From Nymphalis io (Eukaryota > Arthropoda > Insecta > Lepidoptera > Nymphalidae): a stretch of DNA of 64,000 nt. The stretch spans positions 496,001-560,000 of the forward strand of contig NC_065901.1 in the NCBI RefSeq assembly GCF_905147045.1, given 5' to 3'. The translations under genes and the position numbers were made by a program. The notes below the pieces were generated by a model that saw only the letters and a list, made by a program, of their open reading frames with translations, ran no database searches and was not told the DNA's origin. Below, piece after piece: positions 1 through 9,425 of the stretch (position 1 is the first letter of the stretch; each line of letters begins with the position of its first letter).

Positions 1-1129
1 GTGTACGTGTAATCGGCTCTACAGAAACTAGTTGTTGCAGTGGAAGATTAATACTTAGACACAATTCTCTATCGTTCTAAATAAAAATGTTATGTTGTGA
101 TTGTTTTACCCTAATTTTTCAAATCAATTCCATACTATATACTTGGAATATAGGCAAATATTCCCAAACTCTCAACTTCAAAGAACAAGTTCACCGTCAG
201 ACCACGTTTAAGTGCTGTTGGGAATCTTTGAGAAACACCAATGCTTAATTGCGTGCGGTACAGCCACGCTAATTCAACAGCGCTCTCCCAATGAGAGCTC
301 ACTTAAGCACTCAACAACTCAGACATCAAAGAAGCTCACGATTTGTAAAAAATCGTTTTATTTCAAATCTTGACGCAGCTGACCTACTTCATATGCGCTC
401 AAGAGAATGATATAATATAAAAAAATCTCTTACAAAGTTTACCTTAAAAATGTTACCTCAATTAATATGATATTAGATAATATTAATATTTCCAGTTAAT
501 ATATATTGTTATAAAGCAGATAATAAAAAAGGGGTTTTACATTTAAAATTAATTTAACTGACATAACTCTGTAATTCAAATTGTAGAAAATAATTAAATA
601 CTGAATTTTGTAGTAATACATTAGTTCGTTATTTGTTTCATTATTAATGAATATATAATGAAACTATACAGAAAATCTAACAATTTTTATTTAAAACTAC
701 CTACCCGCTGTGGCTTCAGAGTCTATCTGAAACGTTTACATTGAAGGACAAAGATACAAAGAAAAAATATTTTAGTTTTTTACCAGAGCCTTCGCCGGCG
801 TAAACAGAACAGCTCATTTAAAGTTTCGTCACAATTTGATGAGTAGTTAAGAAACGTATTGAGAACGAACATCAAACATGCATTTCATTAGGAAGATTAT
901 TTAGGTGATTGATTAAATTTGTTTAGATTATTTAAATGGAAATAAGAAAACATTTAAGCTTCAAAGCCCCATTTAAACTCAATTCCCCTTTTATACTAAA
1001 CTAGGTGCTCGCGAAGTGTCACTGTAGTAAATAAACTCTCTAACGCAATCTTTTTTTTTAAATCGGAGAGTCGGATCCAGAGAAACAAAACACTCTAAAC
1101 CTTATACAGTATAGTGGACTAATGTGTTG
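1..1129. other. Unique AT-rich sequence, no gene seen
   Basis: No open frame of note and no repeat family I recognise. A short stretch around 230-330 is richer in G and C and contains small inverted repeats. The right edge is the insertion site of the LTR retrotransposon. Confidence 0.6.
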
Positions 1130-1133
1130 ACGT
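1130..1133. repeat. Target-site duplication, left copy (ACGT)
   Basis: ACGT directly precedes the LTR start TGTAGC. The same four bases follow the right LTR at 5926-5929. Confidence 0.8.
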
Positions 1134-1529
1134 TGTAGCGTTGAATAAACGCATTACTCGCTTCATGCATAGTTGGTTAAAGCACCGCTATGCGTGACGT
1201 CACTGCCGAGCTGATGCGCTCGGGCGCGCCTCGGGACCGTCGTGCAACATCGATTTTACCCCGCTCGCCAGTCGTTTTCCGATACCGACGCCGTGAGGCC
1301 GCGCGCGCACCGTTCGATACTCATTGCTATACAACGCTTTTACGTATTACGCTTTATTCCTCTCATATTTCTTAGTTGTTCTATTTTCATACTTAAACGC
1401 TATCACTGTACCTTCGCTATATCTTTCTTGTGAACCCCTTCTGTGCTTGTGACAATATATGTGTGTAAAAACTATATAGTTTGATTTATCGCTGCTTAAC
1501 TTTTCCTATGATAGTTAAATTCAACTATA
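1134..1529 (+). repeat. 5' LTR of the Ty3/gypsy element
   Basis: Starts TGTAGC and ends CTATA. It matches 5530-5925 except for one base that I can see (T at 1496, C at 5892). A full palindromic CRE/ATF-type site TGACGTCA lies at 1195-1202 in the likely U3. The short open frames inside the LTR are identical in both copies because the LTRs are identical, and I do not regard them as genes. The exact 3' edge is uncertain by one base, because an A follows in both copies and may belong to the right target duplication. Confidence 0.95.
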
Positions 1530-1531
1530 AG

Positions 1532-1546
1532 TGGTGATCCGTACGA
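1532..1546 (+). other. Candidate primer-binding site
   Basis: TGGTGATCC starts two bases after the LTR. TGG pairs with the CCA of a tRNA 3' end. By eye it agrees at about 11 of the first 14 positions with the complement of an insect tRNA-Trp 3' end, the primer known for CsRn1-type elements. The tRNA identity is inference. Confidence 0.6.
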
Positions 1547-1599
1547 ACACTCGCACTATTATAGACTGTGTACGTTGCAATTAACAGTAATAAGTTAAA

Positions 1600-2403
1600 A
1601 TGGCAAACAATGGCGCGAAGGAAGAAGTGTGCCGCGTTGGCGTCAAGGTGCCGCCATTTTGGCCGAACGAACCGGCATTGTGGTTTGTTCAATTAGAAGG
1701 ACAATTCGCCTTGTCTAATATAACGGCGGATGGCACGAAGTTCTACCACGTTATCGCCAATTTAGACTACAAATATGTATGCGAGGTAAAAGATGTAATC
1801 ACGAATCCGCCGGCAGAAAATAAATACGAAAAAATAAAAACAGAATTAATTTCGCGGTTGTCGGCGTCACAGGAGCAAAGGGTAAGACAATTACTTACCC
1901 ACGAAGAGTTAGGAGTTCGGAAACCCTCTCAATTTCTTCGACATCTGCGGAGCCTAGCTGGAGCTGATGTACCGGACGAATTCATACGCTCGCTGTGGAC
2001 GAACCGATTGCCTAGTCACGTTCAGGCGATTATTGCAGCTCAAGCCGATCTCCCCCTCGACACGGTGGCGCAAATTGTAGATAAGATCCACGAGGTATCT
2101 CTGCAACCTCAGGTAGCAGCAGCATCGACGTCGACTTCAACACCGTCAGGATGTCCGACGACGCTCATAGAAAAGCTTGTTCAGCGAGTCGACGACCTGT
2201 CACGGCAAGTTGCGGAGCTATCCATCAGGTCCCGCTCGCGTTCGAGAAGTCGAGCGCGTTCTCCACGCTGGCGTCGACGGTCCCGGAGCCGCTCTAATGC
2301 TGGCTCGAGCCATTGCTGGTACCATCGGCGTTTCGGCAACCAGTCGACGAAGTGCCGCTCCCCGTGTTCGTTTCACTCGGGAAACGAACCAAGCAGTCAG
2401 TGA
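1600..2403 (+). CDS. gag: Gag polyprotein of the Ty3/gypsy element
   Basis: A 267-residue Gag that would form the virus-like particle and package the element's RNA. It opens 70 bases inside the left LTR at an ATG in good context (AAAATGG). The N-terminal two thirds has the look of a capsid region. Residues about 211-236 are an Arg/Ser run, likely RNA binding. Residues 239-256 form C239-x2-H242-x9-C252-x3-C256, the unusual CHCC zinc motif reported for CsRn1-type elements in place of the common CCHC knuckle. The reading frame ends at TGA 2401-2403 and overlaps pol by about 105 bases in the -1 frame. No stop or frame break is visible. Length is short but normal for this group. Confidence 0.93.
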   Translation: MANNGAKEEVCRVGVKVPPFWPNEPALWFVQLEGQFALSNITADGTKFYHVIANLDYKYVCEVKDVITNPPAENKYEKIKTELISRLSASQEQRVRQLLTHEELGVRKPSQFLRHLRSLAGADVPDEFIRSLWTNRLPSHVQAIIAAQADLPLDTVAQIVDKIHEVSLQPQVAAASTSTSTPSGCPTTLIEKLVQRVDDLSRQVAELSIRSRSRSRSRARSPRWRRRSRSRSNAGSSHCWYHRRFGNQSTKCRSPCSFHSGNEPSSQ

Positions 2404-5400
2404 AGGCGGCAACGCGTGACTGTAATAGTGTAGCTGGTGGCCGCGTTTTCATAACGGACTGTAAGACTAAAGTGCAGTATTTAATAGATACAGGTTCTGA
2501 CCTTTGTGTATATCCACATAATTATATTCGAGATAGGAAGTGTATAAAGACAGACTATCAGCTGTTCGCAGCCAATGGGTCCACAATAAATACTTTCGGC
2601 TGGGTGAACCTTTCCTTAGACTTTGGACTCAGGCGTGCTTTTACGTGGCGTTTTGTCATAGCTGACGTCACTAAACCTATTATAGGCATAGACTTTTTAT
2701 CGCATTATAATTTGCTTGTGGACGCTAGACACCATCGCTTAATAGACAATATTACTTCACTAAGTGCTCTTGCTAAACCTGCATCACATGTTGTGTGCCA
2801 AATTAAATCTTTTACAGGTATTTCGCGATACCATGACCTGTTTTCACAGTTTCCGGATCTCACTAGACCCGCTGGAGACCTGTCTCCGCGTGAGGTCAAG
2901 CACAACACACTCCACTACATACGCACGACTTCCGGACCTCCTGTATACAGCCGTCCTCGTCGTTTAGCACCGGATAGACTCCGGATTGCTATCAAGGAGT
3001 TTGAGGATATGGTAAGAGCAGGTATCGCAAGGCGATCCGATAGCCCGTGGTCGCCCCCGTTACATCTCGTGCCAAAGAAAAACAATGAGTGGCGGCCATG
3101 CGGAGATTACCGTGCACTTAACGCGCGCACAATACCTGATCGATACCCAGTCCGCCATATAGGTGATATAGCGCATAATCTTGCCGGCTGCACAGTGTTT
3201 AGTAAAATTGACCTAATCCGGGCGTATAATCAGATCCCAGTCAACATTGCTGATATACCTAAGACTGCTATAACTACCCCGTTCGGAATGTTTGAGTTTC
3301 CATATATGAGTTTTGGTCTACGCAATGCTGCTCAAACATTCCAACGCTTTATAGATGAGATACTCAAAGGTTTAGACTTCTGTTTTCCTTATATTGATGA
3401 CATCCTTGTGGCCTCTCAGGACGAGACGCAGCACCGTGAACACCTGAAGCAAATCTTTCAGCGTTTACAGGACCACGGTGTCGTGATCAACGCTTCGAAA
3501 TCCGTATTAGGGGAGCCACAGGTGGAGTTTCTGGGGTACGTCGTCTCTGCAGAAGGTACGAGGCCGCATCCTCAAAAGGTGGAAGCCATACAAAAATTCT
3601 CGCAACCCAAGACCATCAGGGAACTACGAAGATTTCTGGGTATGACAAATTTTTACCGCCGTTTTGTTCCTAGCGCAGCAAGGATACAAGCCCCATTGCA
3701 AGAGCTACTGTCTGGTCCAGCTATCAAAGCCAGTACACCTATTGTTTGGTCAAACGAGCTTCAGAAGGCATTCGAAGCGTGTAAGGCAAGTCTAGCTCAA
3801 GCCACACTTTTAGCACACCCGCATCCAACAGCTGAATTAACTCTGTGGACAGATGCTTCAGACAACGCGATCGGCGCTGTACTACAGCAGGAAATAGACT
3901 CCGTGTGGCAACCGCTTGCTTTCTTCTCCAAAAAGCTCAGTAGATCACAGCGAAAATATAGTCCATTCGACAGAGAACTACTAGCGATCTACGAAGGCGT
4001 TAAACATTTCCGTCATATGGTAGAAGGGAAAGACTTCACCATATATACCGATCACAAACCAATAGTATCGGCGTTCAGAAAGGCCTCAGAGAATTGCTCA
4101 CCACGCCAATTTCGGTATTTTGATTTTGTGTCGCAATTCACAACTAATATTAAATATGTCGCAGGTGAAGACAACGTGGTAGCCGATGCTCTCTCACGCA
4201 CGGATGCAATTACCACCGCCATCGACTTGGACGCATTAGCTTTATCGCAAGCGAATGACGACGAGCTCCAAGGAATTTTAAGAAGCAATACTTCTTGTCT
4301 GGACCTCCAGAGATTAGACATTTCTGGTTCCGGTAAGACGATTTACTGCGATATGTCCTGCTTATCACCACGTCCTTATCTGACTCCAGAATTCCGCCGA
4401 CAAGCGTTCGACTGCTTTCACGGATTGAGCCACCCAGGTGTTAAAGCAACAACCAGACTGGTCACGCAAAACTACGTGTGGCCTAATATTAAAAAGGACT
4501 GTGCCGAGTGGACTCGTAACTGTCTGTCATGTCAACGCTCGAAAGTTTCCAGACACACTCGATCTCCTGTACAGCATTTTGTTCCTCCGTCGAACAGATT
4601 CAGCCATGTACACATTGATCTAATCGGACCTCTGCCAGCCTCACAAGAGTATAAGTATTGTCTTACAGCCGTGGACAGATTCACTCGTTGGCCAGAGGTA
4701 ATACCACTCTCCGACATCAAAGCTGACACAGTGGCAAATGCTTTTGTTGCTGGTTGGATTTCACGTTTTGGCTGTCCCGAGAAGATAACAACGGATCGAG
4801 GAAAACAATTTGAGGCATTTTTATTTAAGGAACTTTCGAAGCTGATAGGTGTCAATCATATACAGACCACAGCATACCATCCCGCTGCGAATGGAATGGT
4901 CGAACGGTTCCATCGGCAACTCAATGGCAACTCAACGGCGGCGATAATGTGCCACAATGACGAAAACTGGGTTGAAGTACTTCCGCTAGTTCTTTTAGGA
5001 ATTCGTTCAGCATGGAAGGAGGACATAAGCACGTCATCAGCTGAACTAGTGTATGGAGAGCCCTTACGATTACCTGGCACATTTTTCAACAACTGTCCCA
5101 CTGAAATCGTGGATTGCACAGATTTTCTCGCACGACTACGAGAAAACATTCGGAAACTTAAACCTACACCAGTTGTTCACCATGGCAGAACTCCTGTTTT
5201 CATCAGCAAGGACTTGCGATCTGCTCTACAAGTTTTTATACGGCAAGATTTCGTTCGCAAGCCTTTACAGGCACCGTACGCTGGACCATATACCGTCATC
5301 GAACGAGGAGACAAATTCTTCAAGATCGACATTCGGGGGAAACCTACCACCGTTTCGATAGACAGATTAAAACCAGCGTACATACTGAGTGACCAAGCGC

Positions 5401-5510
5401 CGCGCACGGAAGTTGGGATGAAACAGATAGAGGATACAGTTAGAAGTAATGAAGATCGCCGTACTCGATCAGGTCGAAGAGTACGTTTTCCCGACGTTTT
5501 TCGACCTTAA
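2298..5510 (+). CDS. pol: Pol polyprotein (protease, RT, RNase H, integrase) expressed by -1 frameshift
   Basis: The frame is open from 2298, just after a stop at 2295-2297, to the stop ending at 5510. It has no early ATG in a useful place, so I expect a Gag-Pol fusion made at the 2379 heptamer. Residue numbers below count from the TTG codon at 2313. Protease active site is D-T-G-S at 59-62. Reverse transcriptase has Y-I-D-D at 360-363. RNase H has its T-D-A-S at 513-516 and a later T-D-H-K. Integrase has the zinc motif H703-x3-H707 with C737-x2-C740, the catalytic triad D769, D828, E864 (D-D-35-E), and a GPY/F-type G-P-Y at 991-993. The C-terminus ends in an R/S-G-R-rich tail. No chromodomain is seen. 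All key residues are present and there is no internal stop, so the product is probably active. Confidence 0.95.
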   Translation, partial: CWLEPLLVPSAFRQPVDEVPLPVFVSLGKRTKQSVKAATRDCNSVAGGRVFITDCKTKVQYLIDTGSDLCVYPHNYIRDRKCIKTDYQLFAANGSTINTFGWVNLSLDFGLRRAFTWRFVIADVTKPIIGIDFLSHYNLLVDARHHRLIDNITSLSALAKPASHVVCQIKSFTGISRYHDLFSQFPDLTRPAGDLSPREVKHNTLHYIRTTSGPPVYSRPRRLAPDRLRIAIKEFEDMVRAGIARRSDSPWSPPLHLVPKKNNEWRPCGDYRALNARTIPDRYPVRHIGDIAHNLAGCTVFSKIDLIRAYNQIPVNIADIPKTAITTPFGMFEFPYMSFGLRNAAQTFQRFIDEILKGLDFCFPYIDDILVASQDETQHREHLKQIFQRLQDHGVVINASKSVLGEPQVEFLGYVVSAEGTRPHPQKVEAIQKFSQPKTIRELRRFLGMTNFYRRFVPSAARIQAPLQELLSGPAIKASTPIVWSNELQKAFEACKASLAQATLLAHPHPTAELTLWTDASDNAIGAVLQQEIDSVWQPLAFFSKKLSRSQRKYSPFDRELLAIYEGVKHFRHMVEGKDFTIYTDHKPIVSAFRKASENCSPRQFRYFDFVSQFTTNIKYVAGEDNVVADALSRTDAITTAIDLDALALSQANDDELQGILRSNTSCLDLQRLDISGSGKTIYCDMSCLSPRPYLTPEFRRQAFDCFHGLSHPGVKATTRLVTQNYVWPNIKKDCAEWTRNCLSCQRSKVSRHTRSPVQHFVPPSNRFSHVHIDLIGPLPASQEYKYCLTAVDRFTRWPEVIPLSDIKADTVANAFVAGWISRFGCPEKITTDRGKQFEAFLFKELSKLIGVNHIQTTAYHPAANGMVERFHRQLNGNSTAAIMCHNDENWVEVLPLVLLGIRSAWKEDISTSSAELVYGEPLRLPGTFFNNCPTEIVDCTDFLARLRENIRKLKPTPVVHHGRTPVFISKDLRSALQVFIRQDFVRKPLQAPYAGPYTVIERGDKFFKIDIRGKPTTVSIDRLKPAYILSDQAPRTEVGMKQIEDTVRSNEDRRTRSGRRVRFPDVFRP
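2379..2422 (+). other. Programmed -1 frameshift signal between gag and pol
   Basis: GGGAAAC at 2379-2385 is read in the gag frame as G GGA AAC, a canonical X XXY YYZ slippery heptamer. After an 8-base spacer, CAGTCA (2394-2399) can pair with TGACTG (2417-2422) to make a 6-bp stem with a 17-base loop. Slippage here would join Gag residue Asn262 to the pol frame before the gag stop at 2401. The position, frame and spacer all fit; use in vivo is inference. GGGAAAC is a known retroviral shift heptamer. Confidence 0.75.
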
Positions 5511-5518
5511 CGGTCTCC

Positions 5519-5529
5519 GGGGGGGCTGA
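5519..5529 (+). other. Polypurine tract region
   Basis: A run of seven G at 5519-5525 followed by CTGA lies directly before the right LTR. It is the expected place for plus-strand priming. A pure G run followed by a pyrimidine is somewhat unusual for this signal. Confidence 0.55.
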
Positions 5530-5925
5530 TGTAGCGTTGAATAAACGCATTACTCGCTTCATGCATAGTTGGTTAAAGCACCGCTATGCGTGACGTCACT
5601 GCCGAGCTGATGCGCTCGGGCGCGCCTCGGGACCGTCGTGCAACATCGATTTTACCCCGCTCGCCAGTCGTTTTCCGATACCGACGCCGTGAGGCCGCGC
5701 GCGCACCGTTCGATACTCATTGCTATACAACGCTTTTACGTATTACGCTTTATTCCTCTCATATTTCTTAGTTGTTCTATTTTCATACTTAAACGCTATC
5801 ACTGTACCTTCGCTATATCTTTCTTGTGAACCCCTTCTGTGCTTGTGACAATATATGTGTGTAAAAACTATATAGTTTGATTTATCGCTGCCTAACTTTT
5901 CCTATGATAGTTAAATTCAACTATA
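5530..5925 (+). repeat. 3' LTR of the Ty3/gypsy element
   Basis: Same sequence as 1134-1529 apart from C at 5892. The CRE-type palindrome TGACGTCA is at 5591-5598. It is followed by ACGT, the right target duplication. Confidence 0.95.
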
Positions 5926-6010
5926 ACGTCACATATGTGGTTGAATCCCCTCTACAATGACGCAATGCCTTATTTTTTTATTATAGGTTACACGTTGGCA
6001 CCGTGTAAAA

Positions 6011-6157
6011 TATCAACCATTCCTAACATCGCCATTGCGTCACCAACCTTGGGAACTAAGATTTTATGTCCCTTAATACTGGAACACAACAATACTAAAT
6101 TCTATTTAGAATATGTGAGGAGTAGAGGGTGCCTACGCAGACGGGTTTGCACGAAGC
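6011..6157 (-). repeat. Family A repeat, decayed copy
   Basis: Reverse-complement match to the middle and the 5' boundary of family A (described at 31645). It carries the ACCAACCTTGGGAACTAAGA block and ends at the GGGTTTGCACGAAGC boundary. A gap in the middle removes the part around the family's GGTTTGAAGGGTGAGTGAGC block. Confidence 0.7.
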
Positions 6158-7132
6158 TTAAGCTCCAAGAAGGTTTTTACCGATATACATTATTTGCTTG
6201 CAATTACTGTATCTAAATGAATCTTTAATAAAGTTTATCAGCATCCGTGCTCTTATATCGTGAAAGCTATCCAAAGATCCTCATTAACTTTATTTACTTC
6301 TAGTCCATTTATTACGTACAAGTGTTGATATACAATATTTTTGTTGATGATAGTACCTACAAATTAGGTTGATATATGGTAACAAACTAATTGTGTGCGT
6401 CTCTGTGTGTGTGCATTTATGCATTATATTGATACTCTATCTATTTATCTATTTTAATTTAGTTATTGAGTTTTTTCCACCAACCTGTTCTACTGCAGCA
6501 CATCATCCGCTACTTGCAATTTTTCTCATGCTTTTTTCTCCCCGCCAAGCAGGAGAGGATTTATAAAAACATTTATTTAATAAAAAGCCAGTAGTTTTTC
6601 TTTGGATTTGAACACTTAATACACTGAGATCGACGTGTGACGATCGACCTTGGCTCTCAAGTGATATTACTACGCTATTTCCTGAATCGCTTACGCCTCT
6701 CCATGGCCGCTGTGACTAGCGCTCATTCAAATTCTATTCATTTAAACATTAGCTCACGCCAAAATCTTGAGCTATTCAAAGGTCCTCATTACGTGTGTGC
6801 AAAGGTAGCTTAGTTCCACTTGATCTACTTCGCAAAACTTGACTGTGAATTGAGGTCGTATCCTATTCACTTATTCAACTTTATAATTTCAAATCAAATG
6901 GGGCTTATGTATACGTAGATATATGTCTGTATACAGGTCATTGTCCTGAGTTACTATCAACGTATTACTGTACGTTATAAAATATAAAGACATTAAATTT
7001 AGAGAAACGTTTGGTTTGTATTTAGAGAATTCGCATGTACTCTACATCGCAATTAGATACCAAGTTAGAAATAGTTTGTATCTTAGATTGAGTATCAGCA
7101 TAATAATAATTCCCGCGGCTACTGGCTAGTTG

Positions 7133-7170
7133 TAATGAATACGCGTAATAATGTTATAATGAATACGCGT
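7133..7170. repeat. 14-bp direct repeat containing ACGCGT
   Basis: TAATGAATACGCGT occurs twice, 24 bases apart start to start. The core ACGCGT is palindromic. It may be a local duplication or paired binding sites; nothing else supports a function. Confidence 0.6.
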
Positions 7171-7923
7171 TAGAAAATATTGATTTCAGTTTTAAGATAC
7201 TTTGTATTAGCACGACGAAAAGTCCGATGTTAGTGCCTTGTATATTTTAACTGAAACTATTTTATTAAGTTAAGACACTTCGCTAAAATCTTTCTCTTTT
7301 TTTCTCATTCCTGTTTTACAAAATTTCACAAATTTTTTTCATTGAAAATAACAAAGAGTAAGATAATTTTGATATTGTTGCGCTGTGGGATTCACTTTGT
7401 TCGCCCTTCTTTTGTAAATATTTCCACTTATAATGGAGTAAAATTGTACGGGGGCGATACGATTTCTTTATTATATTTTAGTAAGCAATTAAGATGTTAA
7501 TTTCGATACGGGCAGCTAATAAACCGTAATATATAAAATTAATCATTGAAGAAATAAACAGAAACTAAAACATATATCGCTTAGTTTTTCTTGTACGTTA
7601 TGTTGCCGAAAAACTCAATATATTACGACCGAGCCGTGTGTACAAAATGTGGGATCTGAACCAAGGATAACGGGTTCAAAGCCGGGTTAGCCTGCCTGTA
7701 TCATTTTTTCCTATAATTAATTTCGTTCTGTGGTTATCAAAAACAGCAAAGAAAAAAGTCTGAATATTTATTTTGGTTCATACTCAAATGCTCATATGAT
7801 ATCGCATTGCCAGAGACTCTCAACGGTAATCATATATATTTTTTTTAAGCAATCAAACTATTTTTATTCAAATATACTCTTACAAGTACTTAAGAATCAA
7901 CGCTACCAAGACAGCGCTGCTTT

Positions 7924-7958
7924 TACGAAAATACAGCTCTCGTAGCTGTATTTTCGTA
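7924..7958. repeat. Perfect foldback, 15-bp arms, 5-base loop
   Basis: Arms at 7924-7938 and 7944-7958 are exact reverse complements around the loop CTCGT. The sequence is not part of any repeat family recognised here. Confidence 0.85.
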
Positions 7959-8764
7959 TTATTAGAATACGTAGATTTCGGCGAGACTAGATCCGATTTC
8001 GCGTTTTGTCCCAGAAAGTATTTGCGTGAACCTGGGGATGGGATGTTAATCGCATCGAGCTTAAAATGTATGGAATAAAACTTAAGTTAAAATTTTCCGA
8101 CTCTAAATAATTTCTAAAATGTAAAACAAAATGTATTGGGTTTTAATTTTATGATAAGTTGTTATTCAAATAGCAATAGGTGCTTCTGCATACTTCATTT
8201 TGAAAGCTTTGCTTATAAATCTGGTTTTTCTCAGTAAAACTAATTTCTCGTTGTAAATTTTAAAGATATTCCGAGCATAGCTCAGTAAGCTTCATTTCAT
8301 TTGTAGAGAGTAGGGCTTGTCTGTAAGAACAAACTCGAAGCTTACCGCAGAAAATGGTCGTGAAATGTCAGAATGATATGCGAAATCGACATATATATTT
8401 ATATTTATTTCAAGAATACACGCATCAAAATAGTATATCACCATAATTCGGTTGTCAAAATTTCACAGATGAGTAATGAAGTGAATTCTAACAGGACTCG
8501 AAGTTAATGTCCAATTTTCTGTGAAATATATCGTTGATTAAATTTATCATTTATAAAGTCTGAACATCAATTGACGTGTACCATTTCTTATGAACTTGTT
8601 TCTGTTATTGTCATACATTTAAGTCCTCTGATCTGTAGTGAAAAGGCAATAGCAGCTTTTAAATACGACTCGTAGATATTTTTACTGAATGTCAACAAAA
8701 CGAATCGAAACAGGTGTTGATAAAGTATATTATTTATTTTTTAATATAATATATCCTTCCTACA

Positions 8765-8905
8765 AGGTGGACCGACGACTTAGAACGAGTCGCGGGAAGC
8801 CGTTGGATAAGGGCAGCGCAAGATCGGCCAACGTGGAAATCCTTGGGGGAGGCCTTTGTCCAGCAGTGGACGTCTTTCGGCTGATATGATGATGATGATG
8901 ATGAT
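8765..8905 (+). pseudogene. 3' end of an RTE-type LINE with an ATG-repeat tail
   Basis: From 8765 to the stop at 8882-8884 one frame reads 39 codons without a break. The peptide begins R-W-T-D-D and ends V-Q-Q-W-T-S-F-G, the C-terminal end of a lepidopteran endonuclease/reverse transcriptase that I recognise as RTE-like. The stop is followed at once by an ATG-type microsatellite (8885-8905), as is usual for RTE elements with very short 3' UTRs. Everything upstream is missing, so this is a severely 5'-truncated copy. The clade name is from memory of the family; the coding match is seen directly. Confidence 0.8.
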
Positions 8906-9134
8906 ATCCTTCCTATTGGAAGGCAGACGAGCATATGGGCCATCTGATGGTAAGTGATTACCAACATCCATAGACATTGGCATTGTAAGAAATGTCAACC
9001 ATCGCTTACATAACCAATGCACCACCAACCTTGGGAACTAAGATTTTATGTCCCTTGTGCCTGTAATTACACTGGCTCACTCACCCTTCAAACCGGAACA
9101 CTAAAATACTGTTTTGCGGTAGAATATCTGATGA
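8906..9134 (-). repeat. Family A repeat, near complete
   Basis: Reverse-complement copy that starts directly after the RTE tail. It contains the GCATATGGGCCATCTGATGG end and the AACCTTGGGAACTAAGA, ACTGGCTCACTCACCCTTCA and GCGGTAGAATATCTGATGA blocks. The far 5' portion is missing. Confidence 0.85.
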
Positions 9135-9327
9135 TACATCAAATATAATTCTACTTCGAAGTTAAAGCAATCCACAATAAAAGAATATTATACTTTAAAG
9201 AGAAACTAGGACTAAATTCTTTCATTTACCTCATTGTTTTCGTATACACATTAAAATATAATTAAGATCGTGGGAATTAAATTCGATTCACTCTAAATAT
9301 CATAATTAATATTATAATTGCCATTTT

Positions 9328-9425
9328 TTTGTTACGCTATTACGTCTTAACTACTTAAACCAATCGCCATGAAATTTTTCATAAACGACGTCAGGTATAG
9401 AAAAGCATATTGGATACCTAACTCA
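9328..9425 (+). repeat. Family G repeat fragment
   Basis: Resembles the left part of the repeat at 11815 (TTGTTACGCT, TTAACTA, CAATCGCCATGAAATTTTT). I know this kind of sequence as a common lepidopteran interspersed repeat but cannot class it. Confidence 0.5.

Larger units (their letters stand above)
1134..5925 (+). mobile_element. Complete Ty3/gypsy LTR retrotransposon, CsRn1-like
   Basis: This 4.8-kb element has two matching 396-bp LTRs (1134-1529 and 5530-5925), a candidate tRNA primer site just inside the left LTR, a G-rich purine tract before the right LTR, and gag and pol frames without internal stops. It is flanked by ACGT on both sides (1130-1133 and 5926-5929), which I take as the 4-bp target duplication. 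Pol domain order is protease, reverse transcriptase, RNase H, integrase, as in Ty3/gypsy. The Gag zinc motif C-x2-H-x9-C-x3-C and a primer site resembling the complement of tRNA-Trp are features known for the CsRn1 clade; the clade call is inference. I see no env gene. One LTR mismatch and intact frames imply a recent, possibly still competent insertion. Confidence 0.97.
6158..8764. other. Unique AT-rich sequence with small repeats only
   Basis: No gene seen. A 14-bp direct repeat TAATGAATACGCGT lies at 7133-7146 and 7157-7170. GGTTCAAAGCC near 7673 looks like a pol III B box and may be a decayed SINE head. A perfect foldback at 7924-7958 is listed separately. Confidence 0.5.

Noticed and set aside
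1190..1433. Open frames of 61 and 63 codons inside the LTR, repeated at 5586-5829
   Set aside because: They are identical only because the LTRs are identical. Composition and overlap give no sign of a protein.
4052..5407. Several minus-strand and alternative-frame open frames inside pol
   Set aside because: Shadows of the pol coding sequence.
8689..9028. Short open frames around the RTE tail
   Set aside because: Most are other frames of the RTE remnant and family A. The Ile runs come from the ATG microsatellite.
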